A stretch of DNA of 64,000 bases from Candidatus Pyrohabitans jungbluthii (GCA_002010065.2 MTMD02000015.1:98971-162970); one strand, 5' to 3'; positions 15,246 to 23,544 are shown, counted from the stretch's first letter. Made by a program: numbers and translations. Notes: a model not told the origin generated them from the sequence alone.

Positions 15246-16295
15246 TTGTATATGAAAGGACAGGTAATTTCCGCTCTGGTGTTGATTGCGCTGCTGAGCG
15301 CACCTGCGTATGCGTTAGAGAAGACTATAATCCTAGTTTCGGACAATCCCGCGGATCTGGCGATTGCCCAGTCTCTGGGGGAGAAGCTTAACATAGATAT
15401 TGTAATAACTCCCTGGGGCACACTGAGCGACGAGGCGATTGAGAAAATCCAGGCGAGTGGTGCCACGCAGGTGTATGTGATAGGCGGCGAGGTTGCTGTG
15501 CCAGACGTGGAGGTAAAGCTGAATGTCAAGGTGAAGAGGTTCGCAGGCAAGGACAGGCACCACACCTCTGCGCTTGTGGCACAGGAGTGGGGCACCGCTG
15601 AAGAGGTGGTTATTGCCGAGGGCTACGATGAGGAGGGTATTAAAGAAGCGATGGCGAAGGCCAAGGCTAAAGGCGTGCCAATGCTTTTTGTTAAGCCTGG
15701 AGAAGTGCCCGAGGAGGTTGCTCAAGCTATTGAAAAGCTCAAATGCAAGGCTGCGGTAGTGGTGCCAGCGCCCAACATGGTTAAAGAAAGGGTGAGAGCA
15801 AAAATAAGAGAACACGGCGTAGAGGAGATAAACGAGACCGCCGTAAACTTCGAGGAAAGGGCTGCTACGGCTATAGAAGCCGCGGAGGAGGCGATAGCCC
15901 AGGCGGAGGCGAATACCGGTGAGATTACCGATGGAAGGAGTGTGGCAGCGGCGAGACTGGTTGTAAATGCAAAGAAGCATCTTGACAGGGCGAAGGAAGC
16001 CTTCAGCGAAGGTAGCTACGGGGAAGCTTTTGGCTTAGCAGTTGCCGCAAAGGCGCAGGCGGAGGCGGCGATAAAAATCTCCCAGGGCGTAGTGGTCGGA
16101 AATTTCAAGCACGCGGTTGTTAACGCGGAGCAGGAAATTAAAGCGAAAGGCATTGCGAAGGTGAAGGGTGAGATAGATGTGGAGGCAGGGAAACACGGGG
16201 TCAAAATAGGAATGCACAGAGAAATGGAGGTTATGCCAGGCATGGACAACGCCACTGAGAAATATCCCCCTGCAGCACCGCCCATGAAGAGGTGA
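15246..16295 (+). CDS. Secreted protein with cell-wall-binding repeats (PF04122-like) and helical C-terminus
   Basis: 349 residues. Signal peptide about 1-23 (ISALVLIALLSAPAYA). Residues about 26-190 show CW_binding_2-type repeats: IILVSDNPADLAIAQSLGE, then VYVIGGEVAVPDVEV and FAGKDRHHTSALVAQ, the usual VIGG and R-x-G-x-R/H-T pattern. Residues about 200-330 are Ala/Glu-rich helices, likely coiled-coil. In an archaeon the ligand must be S-layer or another surface polymer, not peptidoglycan. AAGGAGGTGA is 6 nt before the TTG at 15246; an ATG lies two codons later. Confidence 0.8.
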   Translation: MYMKGQVISALVLIALLSAPAYALEKTIILVSDNPADLAIAQSLGEKLNIDIVITPWGTLSDEAIEKIQASGATQVYVIGGEVAVPDVEVKLNVKVKRFAGKDRHHTSALVAQEWGTAEEVVIAEGYDEEGIKEAMAKAKAKGVPMLFVKPGEVPEEVAQAIEKLKCKAAVVVPAPNMVKERVRAKIREHGVEEINETAVNFEERAATAIEAAEEAIAQAEANTGEITDGRSVAAARLVVNAKKHLDRAKEAFSEGSYGEAFGLAVAAKAQAEAAIKISQGVVVGNFKHAVVNAEQEIKAKGIAKVKGEIDVEAGKHGVKIGMHREMEVMPGMDNATEKYPPAAPPMKR

Positions 16296-16322
16296 ATTCG
16301 CTTAAAGGGGGGTCCAAGCCCC

Positions 16323-17315
16323 TCATTCCTTTTTGTACATGGCTATACGCTGGGTAAACCTCTCCTCTTTGTAAATCTTATACCCGAATTCCAGCTCTAC
16401 TTGGGCGAGCCTTTCAAAACCTTCGCTGCGCAGCGTTGCGGAGAGCACATCCCTTGAGAACTTCTCATCTGCAATGGGGCGCCAGATTGCAAGCTCCCAT
16501 AAATCCTGGGGGTAGAAGTCCCCGCACTTCTCAGCTTCAATGGGCTCCAGCAGGAGAAGCTTTCCTCCGCGCTGCAGAAGCTCTGCCGCATTTCTGAGCG
16601 CTCCCGTGGCATCTTCCACATACTCGAGCAAAGCGTCCACAATCACCCAGTCACAGCTTTCATTGCGAAGGGGCACAGCATGCTCAACATCGTAGGCGAG
16701 AAAGCTTCCGTAGCTGAGCCACTCCTTCACGCGCCTCAGTATGGTGGTTGAGAGATTGCCACATATCAGCCTGGCGTTGTTGTGCTTTGCCTTTTGCAGA
16801 TAGCTTTTAATCCCGGTGGCTGCATCAAACACAACCTCCCTCATGCGCGGGTTGAGCAAGCTCTCGAAGGCGGCTATACGACGCATCGCAAGCTCGTCGG
16901 GCTCACTCCTCCTCCCCCTGCTATCCTCTGCAGGGATGCTGCGCCTCTCAAAGAGCTCATAAAAGCGCTTCCAGGGCACCACCCTAATCGAGTACCTCAG
17001 CTTCGGCGAGAGTTTCGCAGCCCTGCCACGGTTGTCCAGCTCGAGTTTAAGCTTTTCGCTCGCGGAGGAGAATTCCACCTCAAGCTTATCTCCGCGAGGG
17101 TTAAGCGCTGAGATGCGGTACTCTCTGCCCTTGCCCACTCTCGGCATTATGGCGATGTACACATTGCCCTCGGGAAGCTCTGCTCCGGTGAAGCTACCCA
17201 GCCTCTCGCGGGAGTAGAGCTTCAGAAGCGCATACTCACCTTTGCTGAGCCTCTCCACTCTAACCGGGAGGTGAATCGCCCTCTTTTTACCCCTGCGCAG
17301 CGCAACCAGCGTCAT
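16323..17315 (-). CDS. Methyltransferase-like protein at the end of the PqqD/radical-SAM operon
   Basis: 330 residues. The first half (about 1-130) is a beta-rich region with no family I recognise. The second half has a class I SAM-methyltransferase-like fold: VVFDAATGIKSYL in place of a classic glycine-rich motif I, CDWVIVDALLEYVEDATGAL (motif IV area) and LLQRGGKLLLLEPIE (motif V/VI). The missing GxGxG glycines may mean altered SAM binding. Its start overlaps the FmdE-family gene by 4 nt. Acceptor substrate unknown. It is the last gene of the operon. Confidence 0.6.
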   Translation of the reverse strand: MTLVALRRGKKRAIHLPVRVERLSKGEYALLKLYSRERLGSFTGAELPEGNVYIAIMPRVGKGREYRISALNPRGDKLEVEFSSASEKLKLELDNRGRAAKLSPKLRYSIRVVPWKRFYELFERRSIPAEDSRGRRSEPDELAMRRIAAFESLLNPRMREVVFDAATGIKSYLQKAKHNNARLICGNLSTTILRRVKEWLSYGSFLAYDVEHAVPLRNESCDWVIVDALLEYVEDATGALRNAAELLQRGGKLLLLEPIEAEKCGDFYPQDLWELAIWRPIADEKFSRDVLSATLRSEGFERLAQVELEFGYKIYKEERFTQRIAMYKKE

Positions 17316-18037
17316 ATCTCCACTTTTTCTAGCTCTCGAATCTCAAAATCACCGCTGCAAAGCCTGCACACGCCATTGCTGAGCCTCGTCGCCTCTGTAA
17401 TTTCGTTGCACACCGTGCAGCGCTTCGGCGAGGCTATGTACTGCATATCCAGAGGGTACATGAGCTTCGAGAGGTCAACCTCAACGCGGGTGACAATAAA
17501 AAGCTCAGAGTCGCTCATCCTGTGCCACTTTAATATAAGTTCCCTCTCTATTTTCTGAAGCCGCTTTCGCTCAGCCAGCGCTTTTTCAAGGTCCCCCTTC
17601 GCATAAACGCGATAGAACTGCTCTAGCTGCTTGCCATAGTCGATGTGCTCCTCGTCAACGTCTGGCTTGCACTTAATTCTCAGCGCTTCCCCGGTGGCGA
17701 GGTTTCCGAAGATGGCGGCAAACTTTCCGTGGTCCAAGAAGACCAGCCTACCGCTTCCAAAGCTGCACTGCGTGGCTGCGGCTATACCATCGGCGGCGCA
17801 TGTGAGAATCTCAACTGCCGCCACAAGGTCACGCTTTCTTTTCAGATCAAGCAGGCGCACTGCAAGGTGCCCCATCCTCGTACCTAAGTAGCTGGCGGTG
17901 CATATATGCCCATGCACCTTTGGCACCGTTTCAAGAGCCTCACGCAGCGAGGGGTAGCTTGGCGCGCGCTTCCCATGCCCGCGCTTCCTCATGCTCGGCA
18001 GCAAATCTTCTATTTCAAAGTCTGGAGTATAGCTCAT
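17312..18037 (-). CDS. FmdE-family protein with C-terminal zinc ribbon
   Basis: 241 residues. Residues about 30-130 match the FmdE family (subunit E of formylmethanofuran dehydrogenase and relatives): VHGHICTASYLGTRMG, EILTCAADGIAAATQCSFG and the GNLATGEALRIKC strand. A C-terminal CxxC...CxxC ribbon (CTVCNEI, CRLCSGD) follows at about 208-228. Stand-alone FmdE homologues occur beside radical SAM or molybdo-enzyme genes, but their role is not settled. It overlaps both neighbours by 4 nt. It is not evidence that the complete Fmd/Fwd complex is encoded here. Confidence 0.82.
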   Translation of the reverse strand: MSYTPDFEIEDLLPSMRKRGHGKRAPSYPSLREALETVPKVHGHICTASYLGTRMGHLAVRLLDLKRKRDLVAAVEILTCAADGIAAATQCSFGSGRLVFLDHGKFAAIFGNLATGEALRIKCKPDVDEEHIDYGKQLEQFYRVYAKGDLEKALAERKRLQKIERELILKWHRMSDSELFIVTRVEVDLSKLMYPLDMQYIASPKRCTVCNEITEATRLSNGVCRLCSGDFEIRELEKVEI

Positions 18038-19377
18038 CCTGTAGCCTCCTTTTCTAGGGCTATGCTCCTGAAGGAGCGCCTCTCCACACCGGGGAGGACG
18101 CGCAGCATGGCGGGAGCCTCTCCGGGTGGTGCTACATTGGGTACTTCAACCTTATAAAGCCTCGCGAGGGCGTCGAAGAGCAAAGTTCTGAGCTCATCCT
18201 GCGAGAAGTGAGAGGTTTCAATCACCGGATTGAGGTGGTGGTACTCCCACCAGTTGCATGAGCGCAGCTTTAATCCAAGCTCAGAGGCGTGCCTGAACAG
18301 GTAGGTGTCGGGGTAGGGAGTTTGAACAGCAAACGTAGCCTCGCCTCCCAGCGAGCACACCTCCTCGGCTAAGCGTATGGTAGCCTCCACGCTTTCCCTA
18401 GTGTCCCAGGGGTGCCCTATCATGAAGCCGCATACCGGCGTTATCCCCTCGCGTACAAACTTACGAACTACGTCGAGTAGCCTCTCCAAGGCGATCTCCT
18501 TCTTTATGGCGTCCACCACCTCCTGAGAGCCGCTCTCTATACCGAAGCGCACAACCTCGCAGCCTGCGCTCGCCATGGCTTCAATCAGTTTCTCATCAAC
18601 GTGGTCAAGGCGAAGCTCCGCGTACCACCGCATCCCTAACCTCGACACGAGGGAGCATATCCTGAGGGCGCGTTTCCTGTCGTAGGCGAAGTTGGGGTCT
18701 ATGACGAAGAAGGAGCTCAACCCAAGGCTGCGAAGATGCTCAACTTCGCGAGCCACGCTCTCAGGGGTGCGCATTCTCAGCTTACCGGACATGGCGCGGG
18801 AAGAGCAGTACACGCAGCTGTAGGCGCATCCTCGCGACGTCGCTATTGCGCCTGGCAAAGCGTAGGCTTTCAGGTTGAGCAGGTGCCTCGCGGGTAGAGG
18901 GAGCGCATCCAGGTCGCGAACCCGCCACACGCCGTTGCTCTTCGCTTTGCCTTCGCTGAGGTAGGCGATGCCCTTAACGCTGCGCACGTCTTTGCCCTTC
19001 TCAAGGCGGGACACGAGCTCAGCGAAGGCGAGTTCACCCTCGCCGCGAACCGCAAAGTTAAACCCGTGCCTAAGCACCTCCTCATAGCGAAAGGTGGCGT
19101 GAATCCCGCCTATCGCCACGAGCTTTCCCTGCTCCTTCGCCGCCTCGAGTACCGCAAGCGCATAGGGGTAGTTCTGTGTGTAGCTGGAAACCCCGACAAG
19201 CTCAGCTTCTGCGATGCGCTGCTCAAGCTTCGCTTTCCCCAGGTTAAGGTCAAGAATCTCTACGCGATGCCCTCGCTGCTCAAGCATCGCCGCTATGTAC
19301 GCAAGTCCCAAGGGGGGCATCGCCACCCTCTTCTCCGAGGCGCTGCTGTGGGGAACCTCTACGAGAAGCACATCCAA
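18034..19377 (-). CDS. B12-binding radical SAM enzyme
   Basis: 447 residues. An N-terminal cobalamin-binding (Rossmann-like) domain spans about 1-140 (VSSYTQNYPYALAVLEAAK, AIGGIHATFRYEEVL). The radical SAM core has the cluster motif SRGCAYSCVYCSS at about 183-190. The C-terminus from about 390 is a variable extension. Family members methylate unactivated carbons or rearrange substrates. No substrate can be named. It overlaps the PqqD-like gene upstream by 19 nt and FmdE downstream by 4 nt, implying a functional unit. PqqD-like domains usually present peptide substrates, so a peptide or carrier-bound substrate is possible. Confidence 0.9.
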   Translation of the reverse strand: MDVLLVEVPHSSASEKRVAMPPLGLAYIAAMLEQRGHRVEILDLNLGKAKLEQRIAEAELVGVSSYTQNYPYALAVLEAAKEQGKLVAIGGIHATFRYEEVLRHGFNFAVRGEGELAFAELVSRLEKGKDVRSVKGIAYLSEGKAKSNGVWRVRDLDALPLPARHLLNLKAYALPGAIATSRGCAYSCVYCSSRAMSGKLRMRTPESVAREVEHLRSLGLSSFFVIDPNFAYDRKRALRICSLVSRLGMRWYAELRLDHVDEKLIEAMASAGCEVVRFGIESGSQEVVDAIKKEIALERLLDVVRKFVREGITPVCGFMIGHPWDTRESVEATIRLAEEVCSLGGEATFAVQTPYPDTYLFRHASELGLKLRSCNWWEYHHLNPVIETSHFSQDELRTLLFDALARLYKVEVPNVAPPGEAPAMLRVLPGVERRSFRSIALEKEATG

Positions 19378-19619
19378 GGTACTTCCTCCACAAAGCCCTT
19401 CTCCATCCAGAGCTTCAGCAGCCGCTTAGCCTCTTCGCGGTGCTCTGAAAACTCCCGCTCTATTAACTCCTCAACCTCCTGCATGGTTTTACCGTGCACT
19501 TCTTCCCAGAGTCTCGTCGCAGCTTCGTTGAGCACGTATATGCCATCCCTCGCCATGAGGATAACCCTCTTGCCCTCGCGCTTCCATACCATATTCGCCC
19601 TCGCCAGCCTGTACTCCAT
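19359..19619 (-). CDS. PqqD-like (RiPP recognition element) protein
   Basis: 86 residues with the PqqD pattern: a short beta-hairpin start, VILMARDGIYVLNEAATRLWE, then a winged-helix-type tail (VEELIEREFSEHREE, LKLWMEKGFVEE). PqqD domains bind leader peptides of ribosomally made, modified peptides and hand them to a radical SAM enzyme, here encoded next door. No obvious precursor peptide gene was found within the operon. Similar stand-alone PqqD proteins also accompany radical SAM enzymes with non-peptide roles, so peptide modification is only one option. Confidence 0.8.
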   Translation of the reverse strand: MEYRLARANMVWKREGKRVILMARDGIYVLNEAATRLWEEVHGKTMQEVEELIEREFSEHREEAKRLLKLWMEKGFVEEVPWMCFS

Positions 19620-19620
19620 G

Positions 19621-20313
19621 CTACAACCTCCCCAGTGCGCGGAGCAGCTCCTCTACTCGTGAGCGCTTCACCACGCCTGCTTCGCACGCCGCGCCGCGAA
19701 AGCCCAGTATATCGCTTCCTATGCTAACCGCACGCTCTAGGTGTGGGATGCGGAGCGAGCCCGAGATGCAGGTCTCCATCCCGCGTTCATGGGCGAGGTC
19801 AACAAACTCGCGAAGCCTCTCCACAGAGGCGAAGTCCAGGATGTTTCGCCCGTCCTTTACTGCGGTGTCCAGCATAATAACATCACAGCTTACGTGCTTC
19901 ACAAATTCGAAGGGGTTGGCACTGCCAGTGCGCCAGTAGTCAGCATAGCCAGAGATAATCAGCTTAGCTCCACCACCCTCCTCGGCAAGCGCACGCTTTA
20001 AAGCCCTGGAGAGTTTCTCCGCCTGCTCTGTTGTCTTAACGCCGTAGAAGGAGGCGACAACGTAGTCCACACCTAAACGAGCCACGCCGTATGCAGCCAA
20101 GCTTGCGGTGCCTGGCTTGAAGTCTAGGTCGCCTATGCTCGCCGCAACCTCAATGCGAGGCGGAAGAAGCTCCATCACTTCCTTTATCACCCAGGGCTTG
20201 TTGGCGCCCAGCGTCCCCTCCCCGGGGTTCTTTATGTCGAGAATATCCACGCCGCCTGCTGCCAGAACCTCGCTTGCCTCTTTCTTGTCCTTTATGCTTA
20301 TGAGCACCCTCAT
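19621..20313 (-). CDS. mfnB: (5-formylfuran-3-yl)methyl phosphate synthase MfnB
   Basis: 230 residues, a TIM-barrel aldolase-like enzyme (former DUF556) that condenses two glyceraldehyde 3-phosphates into the furan ring of methanofuran. The active-site pattern is intact: D26 and K28 in ILDIKNPGEG, Lys in ASFYGVKTTEQA, Lys in AKLIISGYADYWR, and Asp/Lys in MLDTAVKDGRNIL. Presence implies that the organism makes methanofuran. It overlaps the upstream unknown by 4 nt and sits 1 nt before the PqqD-like gene, linking that module with methanofuran synthesis. Confidence 0.92.
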   Translation of the reverse strand: MRVLISIKDKKEASEVLAAGGVDILDIKNPGEGTLGANKPWVIKEVMELLPPRIEVAASIGDLDFKPGTASLAAYGVARLGVDYVVASFYGVKTTEQAEKLSRALKRALAEEGGGAKLIISGYADYWRTGSANPFEFVKHVSCDVIMLDTAVKDGRNILDFASVERLREFVDLAHERGMETCISGSLRIPHLERAVSIGSDILGFRGAACEAGVVKRSRVEELLRALGRL

Positions 20314-20825
20314 CTTTCCATCCCCAGCACCGTCAGAGCCTTGCTCACCTCGTAGGCGGTGATGCGCTTGCCCTTCCGCAGCTTCGAGATCTCGGCGCGG
20401 TAACTGCTGTAGTCTTCAGGGGTAAATCTTAGTTTGGGCGTGGAAAAGAGCGCCACCCAGGCGAAGTGGTTGAGAAAGGGCAAAGCTTCAGGCTCGAGAA
20501 GGCTGAGCACGAACGACGCTACTCTAACATCGACGCCGCTCAGGCTAATAAGCTTCCTAAGCGCTTTCTCCGGGGGCAGCGCAAAAGCCTCTTCGGTGGT
20601 GTGCTTGAGTATGTTGGGCTCATTTGCGCTCGCATACGCGGCTAGTGAAGCGTCGACGAAAGCGGCGATACGCACCAACTCAAAGTATGTTAGATACTTT
20701 GGCTCGCGTTCAGCAAGCACACGGGAGATCTTAAGCATGGCTTCCTCTCGCTGGTATGGCCTACTCCCTGCGCTGAAACGCGCCGCAAGGGTACGAAGCT
20801 TCTCTTCGCTTATGTGGTGAAGCAA
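20310..20825 (-). CDS. Unknown 171-residue protein heading the mfnB operon
   Basis: 171 residues, helical. Residues about 95-130 (LSGVDVRVASFVLSLL, then ALPFLNHFAWVALF) recall the helix-hairpin-helix region of DNA glycosylases, but the catalytic loop is not visible, so this is not a firm assignment. First gene of the operon mfnB-pqqD-radical SAM-fmdE-methyltransferase and overlapping mfnB by 4 nt. I do not recognise the family. Divergently transcribed from a small zinc-ribbon gene 47 nt away. Confidence 0.55.
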   Translation of the reverse strand: MLHHISEEKLRTLAARFSAGSRPYQREEAMLKISRVLAEREPKYLTYFELVRIAAFVDASLAAYASANEPNILKHTTEEAFALPPEKALRKLISLSGVDVRVASFVLSLLEPEALPFLNHFAWVALFSTPKLRFTPEDYSSYRAEISKLRKGKRITAYEVSKALTVLGMER

Positions 20826-20840
20826 TTTTGACCCTCGTGA

Positions 20841-20851
20841 AATTTTTATTT
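20841..20851 (+). promoter_or_regulatory. TATA-like element giving a leaderless zinc-ribbon mRNA
   Basis: AATTTTTATTT is centred about 26 nt before the ATG at 20873, the archaeal spacing between TATA box and transcript start, so transcription would begin at the start codon. Confidence 0.45.
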
Positions 20852-20872
20852 AACTCCGCCTCATAACATGCT

Positions 20873-21034
20873 ATGGCAATCTGGAAATGCCCCCGCTGCG
20901 GCGCTACAAAGCAGGTGGTGTGCCCCGTATGCGGCGCGGACAAGCGTGCCGGCGAGACCTGCGATTACTGTGGAAGCGAGTTCTCCTTCACCCTGTGCCC
21001 AAAATGCGGATATGAGCAGAGGCATAGCAGATAA
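20873..21034 (+). CDS. Small double zinc-ribbon protein
   Basis: 53 residues with eight cysteines in four CxxC knuckles: CPRC, CPVC, CDYC and CPKC, each CxxCG-like as in rubredoxin-type zinc ribbons. Two zinc sites are therefore likely. No ribosome binding site is seen, but a TATA box lies at the leaderless distance. It sits between the divergent mfnB operon and the livG gene. It may be a protein- or nucleic-acid-binding accessory. A Cys-rich precursor for the nearby PqqD/radical-SAM pair is possible in principle, though less likely. Confidence 0.7.
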   Translation: MAIWKCPRCGATKQVVCPVCGADKRAGETCDYCGSEFSFTLCPKCGYEQRHSR

Positions 21035-21036
21035 AA

Positions 21037-21046
21037 TTTTTATACG
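21037..21046 (+). promoter_or_regulatory. TATA-like element of leaderless livG
   Basis: TTTTTATACG centred about 26 nt upstream of the ATG at 21068, predicting a leaderless transcript for livG-livF and probably the reductase gene. Confidence 0.5.
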
Positions 21047-21067
21047 TGCTAAGCGAGGATAAGCCCA

Positions 21068-21805
21068 ATGGCGTTGCTTCAGATTCAAGGTATACGCAAG
21101 AGTTTCTCTGGCTTGGTCGCATTGAAGAACGTGAACTTCGAGGTGAGAGAGGGAGAGATTCTTGGCTTAGTCGGCCCCAACGGGGCGGGTAAGTCAACGC
21201 TTATAAACATAATCTCCGGGATATACCGCCCTGACAGCGGTAAGGTGGTGTTCAGGGGCAGGGAGATAACAGGGCTGCCGCCCCACAGGATATGCCGCCT
21301 GGGCATTACCAGAACCTTCCAGAATGTGGAAACCTTTCCGGAGCTCACTGCGTTGGAGAATGTGCTGGTGGGCGCGCTCTTCGGAAAGAGAAATGGCGAC
21401 CGAAGCGAGGCAATGGAAAGAGCTGAAGAAATGCTGCGTTTTGTGGACTTCCCGAGGGAGAAGTTTGAGGTTAAGGTTAGAAATCTCAACGTTGGAGAGC
21501 TTAAAAAGCTCCAGCTAGCTCGTGCCCTTGCAACTGAGCCCAAGCTTCTCCTCCTAGACGAGGTGACAACGGGTTTGAATCCGAAGGAGAGCAAAGATGC
21601 GGTGAAGATGATAAGGAAAATCCGCGATAGTGGGGTTACAATACTCATGGTGGAGCATATAATGAGGATAATCATGGGGGTGAGCGACCGCATAGTGGTG
21701 CTCAACTACGGGGAGAAGATAGCCGAGGGCACACCCCGCGAGGTTGCCAGCGACCAGCGTGTTATTGAATCCTACTTGGGTGAGGCGTACAGTTTTGAGG
21801 GTTAG
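21068..21805 (+). CDS. livG: ABC transporter ATPase, LivG type
   Basis: 245 residues. Walker A GPNGAGKST at about 36-44, Q-loop TFQNVETF, a divergent signature NVGELKKLQLARAL, Walker B LLLLDEVTTGL and H-loop MVEHIMRII. Sequence is closest to the branched-chain amino-acid type subunit LivG. It pairs with livF two nucleotides downstream. No LivH, LivM or LivK permease or binding protein is in the window, so the transported substrate is unknown and it may serve distant permeases or a different membrane complex. Confidence 0.88.
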   Translation: MALLQIQGIRKSFSGLVALKNVNFEVREGEILGLVGPNGAGKSTLINIISGIYRPDSGKVVFRGREITGLPPHRICRLGITRTFQNVETFPELTALENVLVGALFGKRNGDRSEAMERAEEMLRFVDFPREKFEVKVRNLNVGELKKLQLARALATEPKLLLLDEVTTGLNPKESKDAVKMIRKIRDSGVTILMVEHIMRIIMGVSDRIVVLNYGEKIAEGTPREVASDQRVIESYLGEAYSFEG

Positions 21806-21807
21806 AC

Positions 21808-22512
21808 ATGCTACGCGTGGAGAAGGTAAATGCGGCCTACGGCTCACTTCAGGTGCTATGGGATGTGAGCTTCGAGGTAAGAGAGGGAGAGATAGTTACC
21901 ATAATCGGCTCCAACGGTGCGGGTAAGACAACGATAGCGAATGTGATAACGGGCTTGCTAAAGCCACTCTCCGGCAGGGTTACCTTCGACGGCGAGGACA
22001 TAACCAACATGCCCGCGAATGAGCGCGTTAAGCTAGGAATTGCGCTTGTGCCCGAGGGGAGAGAGATATTTCCAAAGATGACGGTGCTGGACAACCTGCT
22101 GCTGGGCGCATACACGGTGAGGAACAAGGGCGAGGTTGAGGAGAGGCTTAAGTGGGTTTACGACATCTTCCCAAAGCTTAAAGAGCGCGAGACCCAGCTG
22201 GCTGGGACACTGAGCGGTGGAGAGCAGCAGATGGTCGCTATAGCTCGAAGCTTAATGGCAAACCCGAAGCTTCTGATTCTGGACGAACCATCTCTTGGCC
22301 TTGCGCCGATAGTTGTGATAAAGGTGTTTGAGATTATAGAGAGGCTCAATCGAGAGGGGGTTACCATACTGCTTTCTGCGCAGAATGTGTACCGCGCCCT
22401 GGAAATATCGTCAAGAGCGTACGTGCTTGAGACGGGCAGAATAACCTTAGAGGGCAGGGGCAAAGAGCTGCTGGAGAATCCGTACGTTAAAGAGGCTTAT
22501 TTAGGAGTTTAG
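21808..22512 (+). CDS. livF: ABC transporter ATPase, LivF type
   Basis: 234 residues. Walker A GSNGAGKTT, signature LSGGEQQMVAIARSL, Walker B LLILDEPSLGLAP, and the LivF-type LSAQNVYRALEIS after the H-loop position. Couples ATP hydrolysis to amino-acid-type uptake with LivG. Starts 2 nt after livG and is followed after 3 nt by the flavoprotein gene, so these three form one transcription unit. Permease partners are absent nearby. Confidence 0.88.
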   Translation: MLRVEKVNAAYGSLQVLWDVSFEVREGEIVTIIGSNGAGKTTIANVITGLLKPLSGRVTFDGEDITNMPANERVKLGIALVPEGREIFPKMTVLDNLLLGAYTVRNKGEVEERLKWVYDIFPKLKERETQLAGTLSGGEQQMVAIARSLMANPKLLILDEPSLGLAPIVVIKVFEIIERLNREGVTILLSAQNVYRALEISSRAYVLETGRITLEGRGKELLENPYVKEAYLGV

Positions 22513-22515
22513 CGG

Positions 22516-23544
22516 ATGCACGAGGTGTGCGTTCTCGGCGCTGGGCCAGCTGGCGCAAGCGCCGCGGCTGAGCTTGAGAGGCTGGGCATAGATTATGTGC
22601 TTATAGATAAGGCGCAGTTCCCTAGGAGCAAGCCCTGCGGAGGCGTTTTGCCATGGCGGGTGGTGGAGGAGCTTCGTTTGCCTCAGGAAGTTATGGAGCG
22701 CCCCCTCAAGGGCTATCGCATATTCTCACCCTCGCTGGAAAAGGTAGAGAGCAGGTTTCCCTCGCAGGGCGCGGCGGTGCGCCGCTCGACCTTTGACGCC
22801 TTCCTGCTCCGCTCGCTTAAGCAGGAGCCAAGGCAAGCGAAGGTCACCTCAGTAAAGGAGGGCGACGATTGCGTTGAGCTAATCGCCGGCAAACGGAGGG
22901 TTAGGGCGAGGTACCTCATCGCCGCCGACGGGGCGAACAGTGTGGCGAGGCGCAGCCTAGGTATAGCATATGGGAAACTTGCCCTTGCGTGCCAGTATCA
23001 CGTTGCCCTTCCAGGTGAAGTAATAGCGGAGCGCATAGGTGAGTGGTTTGAGGTGTACTACTTCTTCTCTTACGGCTACGGGTGGCTAACCCCGCTTCGC
23101 AGCGCTGTTAAGGTCGGGATCGGCGGCCTTGGAAGCGCCTTCTCCCGCCGTGCGCTCGACGCCTTCATTAAAACCTCACCCATAGCAGAGAAGCTGGCTG
23201 GAGGAAAGATTGTCCGCTACGAGGCGCACCGCATACCAATGCAGGGGCCTTCGCCAACGCTTGCGACAAAGCGCGTGCTCTTCGCGGGCGATGCAGGGGG
23301 CTTTGTATTTCCGGGCACAGGAGAGGGGATATACTATGCGATAAGGAGCGGCAAAGCAGCAGCGCAAGCTGTTGCAAAGGCGATGCAGGGCGAGCCCCTT
23401 ACCGAGGCATACAAGAGGGAGACGCACAAAGCGGGGTTGCTCTCCCTGCGGGAAGTGAACTTTCTCGAAGACACCTTAGCGTCGCCACATGAAGCGGAGC
23501 GCTACGTGCGAAGGCTGAAGAAGCTTGCCAGAGGTTTCCAATAA
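22516..23544 (+). CDS. Geranylgeranyl reductase family flavoprotein
   Basis: 342 residues. FAD-binding N-terminus VLGAGPAGASAAAELERLG and acidic end of strand 2 (YVLIDKAQF), then KPCGGVLPWRVVEE, which is the geranylgeranyl-reductase family mark, and the GD motif VLFAGDAGGFVFPGTGEGI. Members reduce isoprenoid double bonds in archaeal membrane lipids or quinone/dolichol tails. This one is shorter than typical bona fide lipid reductases (about 390-400), so the substrate is uncertain. Cotranscribed with orphan LivG/LivF. Confidence 0.82.
   Translation: MHEVCVLGAGPAGASAAAELERLGIDYVLIDKAQFPRSKPCGGVLPWRVVEELRLPQEVMERPLKGYRIFSPSLEKVESRFPSQGAAVRRSTFDAFLLRSLKQEPRQAKVTSVKEGDDCVELIAGKRRVRARYLIAADGANSVARRSLGIAYGKLALACQYHVALPGEVIAERIGEWFEVYYFFSYGYGWLTPLRSAVKVGIGGLGSAFSRRALDAFIKTSPIAEKLAGGKIVRYEAHRIPMQGPSPTLATKRVLFAGDAGGFVFPGTGEGIYYAIRSGKAAAQAVAKAMQGEPLTEAYKRETHKAGLLSLREVNFLEDTLASPHEAERYVRRLKKLARGFQ

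Noticed and set aside
17312-18037. Evidence for a formylmethanofuran dehydrogenase complex
   Set aside because: Only an FmdE-family homologue is present; no FwdA/B/C/D genes are in the window.
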